A DNA stretch of 64,000 nt from CAVXZE01 sp963766175 (GTDB lineage Bacteria > Myxococcota_A > UBA9160 > UBA6930). The translations under genes were made by a program, and so were the position numbers. Positions 1-8,966 of this stretch are shown in pieces. The notes below the pieces were generated by a model that worked only from the letters and a program-made list of their open reading frames with translations, was not told the DNA's origin and made no database searches. Location: NCBI GenBank assembly GCA_963766175.1, contig CAVXZE010000021.1, forward strand, positions 434,001 through 498,000. The letters are read 5' to 3'. How positions within the stretch are numbered: position 1 is the stretch's first letter; the number at the start of each line of letters is the position of its first letter.

Positions 1-998
1 CCCACCACCGCGCGGGCGGGTGTTCCGCGCTCCGCCAGCTCCCGGAGGAGCGACGCCTCTGCTTCCGGCGGCACCGCGATCAGCAGCCCCCCCGAGGTCT
101 GGGCATCGGCGAGGATCAGGCGCTCCACCTCCGACAGGGAGGAATCGAAGCTCGCGTGAGCCTCGACGTAGGCGAGGTTGTCCTTGCTGCCGCCCGGCAC
201 CAACCCCTCCGCGGCCAGTGAACGGACGAAGTCGAGCGTGGGGACCGCGTCCGCGAAGACCCGGGCCGAGAGCCCCGATGCGGTGGCCAGATGGTGCAGG
301 TGCCCGAGGAACCCGAAGCCCGTCACGTCGGTCGCCGCGTGGGCGCCGGCGGCCAGCGCCGCATCCTTGGCGGCCTTGTTCAGTGTCGTCATGATCGCCA
401 CCGCCTTCGCCAGCTGTGCATCGGAAAGGCGGCCCTTCTTGATCGCCTGGGCCCCGATCCCGAAGCCAAGCGGCTTGGTGAGGACCAGTCGATCGCCGGC
501 GCGGGCGCGGGTCTGGGAGAGTACGCTGCGATCCTCCACGACTCCGATCACGCAGAGGCCGTACTTGAGCTCGGGATCCTGGACCGTGTGCCCACCGACG
601 ATGGCGCAGCCGGCCTCCGCCGCCTTGTCCCGTCCGCCTCGGAGGATCCGCGGCAGGACATCGATCGTCAGCAGCTCGGTCGGGAAGCCGCAGACCGCCA
701 GGGCCACTCGGGGCTCGCCGCCCATCGCGTACACGTCGGAAAGAGCGTTGGCGGCGGCGATGGCGCCGAAGGTCTCCGGGTCATCGACGATCGGTGTGAT
801 GAAGTCCACGGTGAACACCAGAGGCGAGCCGTCTTCGGGGCGCAAGAGGGCCGCATCCTCCACGGGCCCGGCCTCGTCGACCACCCAGGGATGTTCGAAC
901 GGTGCAACCTCTCTCAGGACCTGGACCAGGTCCCGCGCTCCCAGCTTGCGGGCTCAGCCGCCGGCGGGGACGAGCGAAGTCAGCCGGATCTCGTTCAC
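1..998 (-). CDS. selD: Selenide, water dikinase, selenocysteine-containing, 3' end outside window
   Basis: SelD makes selenophosphate from selenide and ATP for selenocysteine and selenouridine synthesis. Translation from a GTG at 998, behind GGAGGG, begins MNEIRLTSLVPAGG and then meets an in-frame TGA at 956-954. It continues as ARKLGARDLVQVL through a complete SelD-like chain with AIVGGHTVQDPELKYG and GFGFLGHL. The TGA is codon 15, equivalent to catalytic Cys17 of E. coli SelD, and the catalytic Lys follows three residues later (K18). I therefore read the TGA as selenocysteine. A hairpin suited to a bacterial SECIS starts 20 bases downstream. About 332 codons are visible, against roughly 345 for the family, so only the C-terminus is missing. 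A conventional caller would split this gene at the TGA and start it too late. It is divergent from the dehydrogenase operon at 1231. Confidence 0.93.
917..933 (-). promoter_or_regulatory. Candidate bacterial SECIS hairpin for the selD UGA
   Basis: The 17-base stretch is a near-perfect inverted repeat: GGACCTG, loop GTC, CAGGTCC on the coding strand. It starts 20 bases after the UGA. Bacterial SECIS elements lie just downstream of the UGA inside the coding region and show a G-U step in the apical loop, as here. Folding was judged by eye only. Confidence 0.5.
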
Positions 999-1230
999 GA
1001 TCCCTCCAATTGAGAAGTCGATCTGCTCGCGTCCCGGAACAAGCGCACCCGATCGAGCGTGAGACGCTTGCATGAAGCAAGAGGAAAGCGGAAAGCGTCT
1101 CCTGAGGCAACTGGCCCGCTGGTCGGAAACTCTCCGACGGCCTAATCTCGACACCCGATCTGCAACAAATTGCTGTCCGTATTGCGTATCTTCTGCGCCC
1201 CGGCAGAGACGGAGCGAGGGAGGGATCCAG

Positions 1231-3198
1231 ATGAGTTCGTCGAAACAGCAGCTTCTCGAATTGTACCGGTCGATGCAGCGAATCCGAAGGTTCGAGGAGC
1301 GGGTTTCGGAGCAGTTCGCCGCGGGCAAGATTCCCGGCTTCGTCCACCTGTGCATCGGTCAAGAGGGTGTGGCCGTCGGCGCCTGCGCGAGCCTGGGTCC
1401 GGATGACTTCATTACGAGCACGCACCGTGGCCACGGCCATCTGATCGCCAAGGGCGGCGAGCTCGACAAGATGATGGCCGAGCTCTACGGAAAGGAGACC
1501 GGCTACTGCAAGGGTCGCGGAGGCTCGATGCACATCGTCGACGTCGGCCTCGGAATTCTCGGCGCCAACGGGATCGTCGGCGCCGGCACCCAGATCGCCG
1601 CGGGGGCGGGACTCAGCTCCAAGGTGCGGGAGAGCGGGCAGGTGGTCGTCTGCTTCTTCGGCGACGACGCCTCGACCGAGGGAATGTTCCACGAAAGCAT
1701 GAACCTGGCTGCCCTCTGGGACCTGCCGGTCATCTTCATGTGCGAGAACAACCTGTACGGTCAATTCACCCCGTACGATAAGCACACCAGGGTGCCCAAC
1801 GTCGCCGAGAAGGCCCGAGCCTACGGCGTTCCCAGCTGCATCGTGGATGGCAACGACGTCCTGGCGGTCAGGGACGCGACCGATGAAGCGGCCAGGAGGG
1901 CCCGATCCGGCGGGGGACCGACGCTCATCGAATGCAAGACCTACCGCTGGCACGGCCACATGGAGGGCGATGTCTACGGCTACAGGACCCAAGCGGAGGT
2001 CGAGAAATGGAAGGAGAAGTGCCCCATCGCGGGCCTCCGCTCCCGGCTGATCGCCGAGGGGATCGCCAGCCAGGAGGAGTTCGACGGCATCGACCAGGAG
2101 GTCGAAGCTGCAGTCAGTGCGGCGATCGAGTTCGCCGAGGGCAGTCCCGACCCCGATCCCTCGACCGCGACGGAGAACGTCTACGCCGTGGAGTCTGGCT
2201 CCGGTGCGATTCCCGAGAGCGACGAGGTCGACCAGCTGTCGATGGCGATGGCCATTCAGCAGGCGCTGCAAGAGGAAATGGAGCGCGACGAAAGCGTGGT
2301 GATCCTGGGAGAGGACGTGGCCATCGGGGTCTTCGGCGTGACTGCGGGCCTGATCGCCAAGTTCGGCGAGAATCGCGTTCTGGATACACCCATCAGCGAG
2401 AACGTCATCGCGGGGGCAGCCGTCGGCGCGGCCATGACCGGCCTCAGGCCCGTGGCCGAGATCGAATTCGGGGATTTCCTCACCTGCTGCATGGACCCGA
2501 TCATAAACCAGATGGCGAAGCTCAGGTTCATGACCGGTGGGCAGGTGCGGCTGCCCCTCGTGATCAGGACCAACACGGGCAGTGGGTTTTCCGCGGGTGC
2601 CCAGCATTCGCAGAGCCTCGAGGCTCTGCTGATGCACGTCCCGGGGCTGACCATCGCTGTCCCGTCGACCCCGCGCGACGCGAAGGGCCTGCTCCGGACG
2701 GCGATACGCTCGGACAATCCCGTGCTGTTCTTCGAGCACAAGGGGATCTACTTCAACTCCGGCCCGGTTCCCAGGGGCGAGTTCACGGTTCCCTTCGGCT
2801 CGGCCGACGTCAAGCGCCCGGGCACGGACGTCACCGTCGTGGCGATCGCGGCAATGGTCAACAAGGCGCTGGGCGTGGCCGAGAGACTCGCCGAGGAGGG
2901 CATCTCCGTCGAGGTCATCGACCCTCGCACGCTCGTCCCCCTCGATGCGCAATCCATCGTCGAATCGGTCGTGAAGACGGGACGCCTGGTCATCGCCGAA
3001 GAGGGGTGTCTCACCGGCGGCTTCGGCGCCGAGGTGGCCGCGATCGTCTCGAAGGAGGCCTTCGACCATCTGGACGCCCCGATCGAGAGGGTGGCCGCGC
3101 CGGATGCGCCGGTCCCGTTCGCACCCAAGCTCGAGCAAGCCGTGATTCCCGGCGAAGACCGGATCGAGGAAGCGATCCGCGCCGTAGTGGGAGGATAG
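1231..3198 (+). CDS. 2-oxoacid dehydrogenase E1, alpha and beta subunits fused
   Basis: This is the thiamine-diphosphate E1 of a pyruvate/acetoin/branched-chain type complex, which decarboxylates a 2-oxoacid and passes the acyl group to lipoyl-E2. The ATG at 1231 has AGGGAGGG five bases upstream; the frame is open back to 1072, but that stretch does not look like E1. The product has 655 residues. The alpha domain (about 1-325) carries the ThDP motif with GDDAS at 144-148 and CENN near 172. The beta domain (about 335-655) starts at SMAMAIQQALQEEMERD and has VILGEDV and TPISENVIAGAAVG. Alpha and beta are normally separate genes; the fusion occurs in some lineages. E2 follows after one base. No E3 is visible here. 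Substrate cannot be fixed by eye; branched-chain, acetoin or pyruvate are all possible. Confidence 0.9.
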   Translation: MSSSKQQLLELYRSMQRIRRFEERVSEQFAAGKIPGFVHLCIGQEGVAVGACASLGPDDFITSTHRGHGHLIAKGGELDKMMAELYGKETGYCKGRGGSMHIVDVGLGILGANGIVGAGTQIAAGAGLSSKVRESGQVVVCFFGDDASTEGMFHESMNLAALWDLPVIFMCENNLYGQFTPYDKHTRVPNVAEKARAYGVPSCIVDGNDVLAVRDATDEAARRARSGGGPTLIECKTYRWHGHMEGDVYGYRTQAEVEKWKEKCPIAGLRSRLIAEGIASQEEFDGIDQEVEAAVSAAIEFAEGSPDPDPSTATENVYAVESGSGAIPESDEVDQLSMAMAIQQALQEEMERDESVVILGEDVAIGVFGVTAGLIAKFGENRVLDTPISENVIAGAAVGAAMTGLRPVAEIEFGDFLTCCMDPIINQMAKLRFMTGGQVRLPLVIRTNTGSGFSAGAQHSQSLEALLMHVPGLTIAVPSTPRDAKGLLRTAIRSDNPVLFFEHKGIYFNSGPVPRGEFTVPFGSADVKRPGTDVTVVAIAAMVNKALGVAERLAEEGISVEVIDPRTLVPLDAQSIVESVVKTGRLVIAEEGCLTGGFGAEVAAIVSKEAFDHLDAPIERVAAPDAPVPFAPKLEQAVIPGEDRIEEAIRAVVGG

Positions 3199-3199
3199 C

Positions 3200-4423
3200 G
3201 TGATAACGAAGGTCATTATGCCGAAGCTGGGCATGGTGATGAAGGAGGGGCTCGTCGTCCGCTGGCATGTGGAAGAGGGTCAGGAGATCGAACCGGGCGC
3301 GCTGCTTCTCGAGATCGAATCGGACAAGGTGACCACGGAGATCGCGGCGAGCGCTTCCGGCGTACTGAGGAAGATCATCGTCGTGGGAGAGGAGATCGTG
3401 CCATGCGGCACGGTCGTCGGGATCATCGCCGATTCCGAGTCCGAGGAGATCCCCGATCTGGAGACGATCATCGCCGCATCGCGGGCCGTGGTAATGACCC
3501 GCGGACAGTGGGAAGAGAAGCAGACGCTGAAGGAGGTCGCCAAGGAAGCCACGAGCAGTCAGCCCGACGCGAAGGTCCGCATTTCGCCCGCGGCGAGGAA
3601 GCTGGCCAAGGCACATGGGGTCGATCCCTCCCGAATCAAGGGAACCGGGCCCGGCGGACGCATCGTGCGCGAAGATGTGATCCGAGCAGCCGGAGGGGGC
3701 TCGAAGCAGGCCGCGTCTGCGATCGACGAGGAGAGGCCGGGCGAGGGCGTTCCGGTCACCAGGATGAGACGATCGATTGCGGACAACATGGCCCGCAGCG
3801 CGCGCACCGTGGCGCGCGTGATCCACTTCGCCGAAATCGACATGACGCGAACGGTCGAGTATCGGAGCCAGAATCGCGAGTCATTCAAGAGGGAGATCGA
3901 CGCGGATCTCTCCTACAACGCGCTCCTGATCAAGGCCACGGCCTCCGCGATGCGAGAAGATCCGGTTCTCAATGTCTCGTTCCAGGATGACGGGATCCGC
4001 AGGCATGGCGACATCAACATCGGGCTGGCCGTCGCTCTCGACGAGGGTCTGATCACGGTATCCATCAAGCAGGCTGACCAGAAGGACCTCCGACGGATCG
4101 CGAAAGAGACCGCGACGCTGATCCGGAAGGCCCGAAGCGGCGGGCTGCAGGTGGATGATGTCACCGGCAGCAGCATCACCATATCGAGCCTGGGGGGCTT
4201 CGAGATCGACTCCTTCACGCCCATCGTCAATCTCCCGGAAGCAGCGATCCTGGGAGTCGGTGCCGTGGTGGACAGGCCCGTGGTGAAGTCCGGGAAGATC
4301 GAAGTCGCTCCGATCATGAAGCTGTCCCTGTCGTTCGACCACCGAGTCGTCGATGGCGCGCCGGCAGCGCGCTTTCTCCAGCTGCTGAAGAGAAAGCTGG
4401 AGACTCTGGGCTTTCTCGACTAG
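3200..4423 (+). CDS. Dihydrolipoamide acyltransferase (E2)
   Basis: E2 carries the acyl group on a lipoyl-lysine and transfers it to CoA. The 407-residue protein starts at GTG 3200, one base after the E1 stop. It has a single lipoyl domain (1-78) with lipoyl Lys43 in ESDKVTTE, an E1/E3-binding domain (about 128-165, RISPAARKLAKAHGVD and GTGPGGRI), and a C-terminal catalytic domain ending with the active-site DHRVVDG at about 380-386. Length and layout are normal for a one-lipoyl E2. It forms one operon with E1 and the two acyltransferases that follow, so the acyl-CoA product may feed lipid or polyene acylation (inference). Confidence 0.93.
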   Translation: MITKVIMPKLGMVMKEGLVVRWHVEEGQEIEPGALLLEIESDKVTTEIAASASGVLRKIIVVGEEIVPCGTVVGIIADSESEEIPDLETIIAASRAVVMTRGQWEEKQTLKEVAKEATSSQPDAKVRISPAARKLAKAHGVDPSRIKGTGPGGRIVREDVIRAAGGGSKQAASAIDEERPGEGVPVTRMRRSIADNMARSARTVARVIHFAEIDMTRTVEYRSQNRESFKREIDADLSYNALLIKATASAMREDPVLNVSFQDDGIRRHGDINIGLAVALDEGLITVSIKQADQKDLRRIAKETATLIRKARSGGLQVDDVTGSSITISSLGGFEIDSFTPIVNLPEAAILGVGAVVDRPVVKSGKIEVAPIMKLSLSFDHRVVDGAPAARFLQLLKRKLETLGFLD

Positions 4424-4444
4424 GAAAGTGACCTCCGCCAATCC

Positions 4445-5485
4445 ATGCCGTCTCGGGGTGTCGAACTCATCACTGGTCTCGCCGTCGGGATCCTGCGCTG
4501 CGCAGTCCGGGCGCTCGACGCGTCGGTGTCGATCCTTCTCAACCTGGTCCTGGCCAAGCCCATTTCGATCTTCGTCTGGTGGCTTCACGCCTGGGCGAAC
4601 CACACCACCTTTCACGGCCGCTCGGAGCTTGCCCGGCGGGTGAAGCAAGCTCGAAAGGCGGGAGATCCGGTGCTGTTCGCCTCGAACCATCTCTCCATGT
4701 TCGACGATCCGGTGATTCCGATGGCCCTCTTCAGGACGGGTCCGCGCGCCGCCGCCGAGCTTTCAGGCCTCGCAGCTCTCCTGCTGCTCTGGCGAGTGAC
4801 GCCTCCAACGATCGCGTCTCCGGAGATTCTCGTCGCGTCCCTCATCGCCTACTCGCTGGCGATTGCCCTTCTCGGGGCCCGAAAGACCTGGTGGTCGATC
4901 GGCGATCTCGTCAACTTCAGTGGCGCTTCGGCTCTGCGCGGGAAGATGGAATCCGGCCGGGAACGACCCCTCTCCCTTCCGGCGCGGCTCCTGCTCGATG
5001 TTGCCGATCCCGTGGTCTTCTTCTTCATGCGAAGCGCTACAGTGAAGACAGTGCTCGTGGATCGACGGCCCGGCGAAGAGGGCAAGAGATCTCGCATCCG
5101 TGCCGCCGAACGCGGGATCGAGCTGGCGGCAGAGGGAGAGCAGATCTGGATATTCTTCGAAGGCGGGCGCAGCCGCATGCCGGACGAGATCAGGCCGGCG
5201 CGGGGCGGGATCGGTCGAGTGGTCGAAGGGCTTCAGGTTCGTGGGATTCGCCCGGTGGTCATTGCCATCCACCACCGCGGACTCGAGCATGTGATTCCGA
5301 TCTCCTCCCGCCGCTGGCTCACGTCCGGCCACCGGATCGACGTTCGCTGGTCCGAGTTCGAAGTGGAGGAAAGGGGGGGGCGCGAGATCACCGATCAGGA
5401 GAGCCAGAAGATCGCAGATCGAGTTCGCGCGGCCGTGGTGCGGCTTCAGTCCGACTGGCGTTCGGATCGCTCGACCGATGGCTGA
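4445..5485 (+). CDS. PlsC/LPLAT-family acyltransferase, membrane associated
   Basis: A 346-residue acyltransferase of the glycerol-phosphate/lysophospholipid superfamily. The catalytic block is SNHLSMFDDP, a variant of NHxxxxD with His and Asp present, near residue 82. The acyl-acceptor block appears as FFEGGRSR in place of FPEGTRS, near residue 239. Hydrophobic segments lie at about 15-45 and 105-140. The insertion between the two blocks is larger than in simple PlsC. It starts 21 bases after E2 and its end overlaps the next acyltransferase by 8 bases, so it belongs to the same operon. Substrate is unknown. The position beside the polyene cluster suggests lipid assembly, but the strand differs from that cluster's - arm. 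Confidence 0.8.
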   Translation: MPSRGVELITGLAVGILRCAVRALDASVSILLNLVLAKPISIFVWWLHAWANHTTFHGRSELARRVKQARKAGDPVLFASNHLSMFDDPVIPMALFRTGPRAAAELSGLAALLLLWRVTPPTIASPEILVASLIAYSLAIALLGARKTWWSIGDLVNFSGASALRGKMESGRERPLSLPARLLLDVADPVVFFFMRSATVKTVLVDRRPGEEGKRSRIRAAERGIELAAEGEQIWIFFEGGRSRMPDEIRPARGGIGRVVEGLQVRGIRPVVIAIHHRGLEHVIPISSRRWLTSGHRIDVRWSEFEVEERGGREITDQESQKIADRVRAAVVRLQSDWRSDRSTDG

Positions 5486-6269
5486 TCTCTACGGACTGCT
5501 GATCCGAGTTCTCATCACCCTCTGGTGCTACTTCGTCTTCGTCATGGGCTGCATCGTGTGGGGAGGCCTGGGCATCCCCTTGACCCTCCTGCTCAGCCAT
5601 TTCTGGCCGAGCGTCCGCGACCGCTTCCATGAAGGTACCCAACGCGTACTAGGCGCCTACATCAGACGCCTTCCCTTCATCGAGCTCGACATCGACCGGA
5701 GCAGGAGACTCGCCTCCGACGAATCGATCCTGCTGGTGATGAATCACCAGTCGTTCCTGGACCCGATCGTGATGCTCTCCCTGGAGCCTCGCCTCAGCGG
5801 CCCGGTACGGGGATACATGTTCCGCGTACCGATCGTGCGGTCCGCCCTCAAGCTCGGGCGGTTCTTTCTCTCTGACTCCGGCGAGCCCGCTCCCCTGGGC
5901 CGTATGCGCGACGGGGTCCAGGAGGCCCTGAATCGTCGCGGAACACTCCTCTTCTATCCGGAGGGCAGTCGAACCAGGACAGGAGAGATCGAGACCTTTC
6001 ATCACGGCGCCTTTCGAATGGCAGTCGAGTTTCAACTGCCAATCCAGCCCGTGGTAACCGACGGTCTCGACCGGGTGCTGCCGCCCGGAAGCCTGATTCT
6101 GCAGACGCGGGGACGACATCCAGTGCAGGTTCGATACCTCGATCCGATCGAGCCGCCCTACGGAGATGGCCTCCAGCGACGCGTCGTTCGAGACCTCGCT
6201 CAGCAGGTGCGGCTTTCGATGGTGGAAGAGCTGAAAGCACTCCGAAGCGAGCGAAGAGCAGGCCAGTGA
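5478..6269 (+). CDS. 1-acyl-glycerol-3-phosphate acyltransferase-like (PlsC family)
   Basis: A 263-residue PlsC-type acyltransferase. It has an N-terminal membrane segment (about 5-40), the catalytic MNHQSFLDP near residue 87, and the substrate block FYPEGSRTR near 157. Length matches ordinary PlsC. The start ATG lies inside the last codons of the previous gene (ATGGCTGA), which implies translational coupling. It ends only 4 bases from the convergent ketosynthase-like gene at 6274, leaving no room for a terminator between the operon and the polyene cluster. Confidence 0.87.
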   Translation: MADLYGLLIRVLITLWCYFVFVMGCIVWGGLGIPLTLLLSHFWPSVRDRFHEGTQRVLGAYIRRLPFIELDIDRSRRLASDESILLVMNHQSFLDPIVMLSLEPRLSGPVRGYMFRVPIVRSALKLGRFFLSDSGEPAPLGRMRDGVQEALNRRGTLLFYPEGSRTRTGEIETFHHGAFRMAVEFQLPIQPVVTDGLDRVLPPGSLILQTRGRHPVQVRYLDPIEPPYGDGLQRRVVRDLAQQVRLSMVEELKALRSERRAGQ

Positions 6270-6273
6270 GCCG

Positions 6274-7344
6274 TCACCGCCCGAGCTCGATCACGGCCCT
6301 CTCACGAAAACAATCGTACTTGACGCACTGAATCGTCCCCAGGTCCTTCTCCTCGGTCGACGCGCACAGGCGCAGGCCGTGTGGATTGTCCTGGACCGGG
6401 CAGGCGTACAGCTTCTGGTTCCTCAGCATCATTGCAGCCGCGGCACAATGGAACGCACTGCCCGTCAGCATGCTACCGACGAGCGGAGAATAGCCGCCGA
6501 TCAGTACACTCCGACTCGCACTCTCCTGATAGCCTGTCTCATCGATGGACATGCCATCCGCGTCGAGAATCCGAAGATCCGGCTCACCCTCCTCAGCCTC
6601 GTCGCCGACGAATACACCGCGGAGTTCACAGTATTTCCTGCGCCTCTCTTCGCGACTCAGGAGCAGGAAGACACTTCCTTCCCCGGGGACTGCCCGCGGG
6701 GAGGAGGAGAATTCGAACGGCCTGATCTTTCCGTCTTCAGGGATCTCGAGCTTCCTGCTGCAGATGTACTCCATCACGGTTCCACACTCTTCGACGCTTC
6801 CCACCAGGACGTTCTCGCATCGGCCTTCGTGGAGCCATGCCCGGGCGAGAATCAGGGCCTGGTGAAACGACAGTCCGAACTGCGTAACCGTCAGCGTAGG
6901 CCCATGGTTGTCCAGCGCCGTGGCGACATAGGACGCTGCCGCGTTGTGGACCGAATGAGAGAACAAAGTCGGTGAGACACTGGCATCGCCATGGTCGATG
7001 ATCTCATCCAGGAACCGGAAGGCCGTGACCTGCGGCCCAAAGGCAGTAGCCAGGATGATTCCGAGACTCGCCCCTCTGCCGTCGATCTCGATGCCACTGT
7101 CCTTCACGGCATCCCACGCGGCGAGCACGGCCATCTTGGTGAAACGGTCGGCCCGCCGCATCTTCTTCAGAACCGCCTTGTCGGTGATCGTCTTCTCTTC
7201 CACCGCGTAGACCGGGATCATCTCGCCCGGTGCAGAGGGGAGTGCCTTTCGAGAGGGAGCGTGCCATCCCTCTTGCAACGCCTCCTCGAACCTCGCAATT
7301 CCCCGGCCCCGGGCGAACACCACTCCCATCCCACTGAGGTTCAC
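6274..7344 (-). CDS. Ketosynthase-like chain-length-factor partner lacking catalytic residues
   Basis: A 356-residue thiolase-fold protein related to KS-beta subunits. It keeps the frame around the active site (GPTLTVTQFGLSF), but the catalytic Cys position is Gly157. The NAHGT and GHT histidine motifs of active ketosynthases are also absent. The region SPLVGSMLTGSAFHCAAAA replaces the usual GHTLGAAG. It should therefore act as a non-catalytic partner that shapes chain length, as KS-beta does in type II systems. The start is a GTG overlapping the stop of the active ketosynthase upstream (GTGA, 4 bases), which supports a KS/CLF heterodimer made in equal amounts. It is the last gene of the - arm. 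Confidence 0.82.
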   Translation of the reverse strand: MNLSGMGVVFARGRGIARFEEALQEGWHAPSRKALPSAPGEMIPVYAVEEKTITDKAVLKKMRRADRFTKMAVLAAWDAVKDSGIEIDGRGASLGIILATAFGPQVTAFRFLDEIIDHGDASVSPTLFSHSVHNAAASYVATALDNHGPTLTVTQFGLSFHQALILARAWLHEGRCENVLVGSVEECGTVMEYICSRKLEIPEDGKIRPFEFSSSPRAVPGEGSVFLLLSREERRRKYCELRGVFVGDEAEEGEPDLRILDADGMSIDETGYQESASRSVLIGGYSPLVGSMLTGSAFHCAAAAMMLRNQKLYACPVQDNPHGLRLCASTEEKDLGTIQCVKYDCFRERAVIELGR

Positions 7345-8543
7345 GACCCGCTCCGGTTCTGCGCGCGGTTCGCGTGGGTCGGGCTGCGGGAAATGACGAT
7401 GGCGGCGTTGTTTCCACCAAAAGCCAGCGAGGTCGAAACGGCATGACGCCCGGAGACCGGTGTCGCTGTCCTCACGGGACTCAGTGAGATCTCAGCATCC
7501 TCGTGGACGAATCCGGCACTTCCGGGTATCCACCCTTCCCGAAGGGCGGCCGCAGTAAATGCCGCCTCCAGCCCTCCCGCGGCGCCGAGGGTATGTCCGG
7601 TAAACCCCTTGCTGGAGAGAAACTTGATCTCGCTGCCGAAGATTCTCCTGAAGACGGATCCTTCGATCTTGTCGTTGTCCGGAGTCGCAGTTCCGTGAGC
7701 ATTGACAAAACACACGTCACCGGCGTGGATCCCGGCTTCGGACATGGCTCTCATCAGAGCGGCCTCCAACCCCGAGCCGTCGGGGATCGGCGCGGTAAGA
7801 TGAAATGCATCCGCTGCCGATCCGTATCCCGAGAGTCGAAGCGGAGACTCCTTGCCCCTCTTTCGCGCCGTCTCTTCCGATTCCAGCACCAGGATCCCCG
7901 CCCCTTCTCCGAGGTTCAGCCCTTTCCTGTCACGATCGAAGGGAGCGCAAATCTCATCAGACAGGATCCCGAGCGCGCCGAAGCCACACAGGGGAACCAG
8001 ACTCAATTCGTCCGCTCCGCCCGCGATGGCGACGTCGCAGACGCCGTCTCTCAACCACGAGAGCGCGACACCGATTGCATCCGCACCGGACGAGCACGCA
8101 TTCACCACGGTCAGGGAAGGTCCGCGTGCCTCGACGGCTCGCCCGAGGGATTCGGCCAGATTCCCCTTCAGGTACCGGTCGACGGGGTCCATCGACACCG
8201 GCTTTTCGCTGCGATAGCCGCGGTAGAATTCCATGTCGTTCAGTTGACTCGCGACAGTCGTCCCCAGACATACGCCAACCCTGAATCGAGAGAGGCTCGA
8301 GCGCAGCCCGGCATCGAGTAGCGCCTCTTCCACCGCGCACAAGGCGAGACTCACGGAGCGCATCTCTCCCTCTGACGGCCTCCTCCGGATCTCCTTCACC
8401 TCGAAGACCGGATGCGTCAGTGAAGTCGCAAACAGGGATACCGCGCCGGCTCTGGCCCTACCCTGCCGAAAGGTCGCCAGGGTTTCAGCGAGGTTCGCTC
8501 CCGCGGCAGAAATGGTTCCTATCCCGGAAATGACGACGTTCAT
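7341..8543 (-). CDS. Beta-ketoacyl-ACP synthase (FabF type), active
   Basis: A 400-residue ketosynthase that condenses an acyl chain with malonyl-ACP. The catalytic triad is complete: Cys150 in VVNACSSGAD, His283 in VNAHGTAT and His317 in GFTGHTLGAAGG, with the conserved Lys312. The N-terminus MNVVISGIGTISAAG is typical of FabF. It is coupled by a 4-base overlap to the inactive KS-like protein downstream and follows an ACP gene by 30 bases. Together these three would make a minimal KS/CLF/ACP set. Which elongation steps it runs, compared with the other two active ketosynthases, cannot be told from the sequence. Confidence 0.92.
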   Translation of the reverse strand: MNVVISGIGTISAAGANLAETLATFRQGRARAGAVSLFATSLTHPVFEVKEIRRRPSEGEMRSVSLALCAVEEALLDAGLRSSLSRFRVGVCLGTTVASQLNDMEFYRGYRSEKPVSMDPVDRYLKGNLAESLGRAVEARGPSLTVVNACSSGADAIGVALSWLRDGVCDVAIAGGADELSLVPLCGFGALGILSDEICAPFDRDRKGLNLGEGAGILVLESEETARKRGKESPLRLSGYGSAADAFHLTAPIPDGSGLEAALMRAMSEAGIHAGDVCFVNAHGTATPDNDKIEGSVFRRIFGSEIKFLSSKGFTGHTLGAAGGLEAAFTAAALREGWIPGSAGFVHEDAEISLSPVRTATPVSGRHAVSTSLAFGGNNAAIVISRSPTHANRAQNRSGS

Positions 8544-8573
8544 CGCCTTGACTCTTTTCAGTCAGCCACGCGC

Positions 8574-8855
8574 TCAATCTCTGAGATTCTCGTATACCCA
8601 TCCCGCGAGGGTATTCACCGACTCAAAGATCTCCCTTGCCTGTTCTTCGTCGATGATCTCCAGGCCATAGTTTCGTTGGATGAGAACCACGATCTCCACG
8701 GCGTCCAGAGAATCGAGGCCGAGGCCCTCTCCAAACAGGACTCCATCGTCCTCGATCTCTTCCGGGGTGATGTCGTCCAGCGCCAGATTGACCACCAACA
8801 GCTCCTTCAATTCTGTCCGAATCTCCTCCAATGACTTGCTCTTCTGGCTCTGCAT
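8574..8855 (-). CDS. Acyl carrier protein (first of three)
   Basis: A 93-residue acyl carrier protein with the phosphopantetheine site GLDSLDAVEIV (Ser49). Acidic helices flank the site, as expected. The ATG at 8855 is chosen because AGGAG sits 8 bases upstream. An in-frame GTG three codons earlier would leave the Shine-Dalgarno touching the start codon. It lies between the LpxL-like acyltransferase and the KS/CLF pair, so it probably carries the growing chain for that pair. Confidence 0.9.
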   Translation of the reverse strand: MQSQKSKSLEEIRTELKELLVVNLALDDITPEEIEDDGVLFGEGLGLDSLDAVEIVVLIQRNYGLEIIDEEQAREIFESVNTLAGWVYENLRD

Positions 8856-8966
8856 GCCTTTCACTCCTCTTCACCACGCTGGGGTCACGGGACACACGCA
8901 GCGACTCGTGACGATTGGAGATCCGTCTCCTCATTCGGGTGCGCTCCCGACGTGGAGTCGCACCCT

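Noticed and set aside
781..3234. Long - strand open frame of about 800 codons opposite the E1 gene
   Set aside because: It is the mirror frame of a GC-rich gene; the + strand has a ribosome binding site and full E1 motifs, while the - frame has no recognisable domain.
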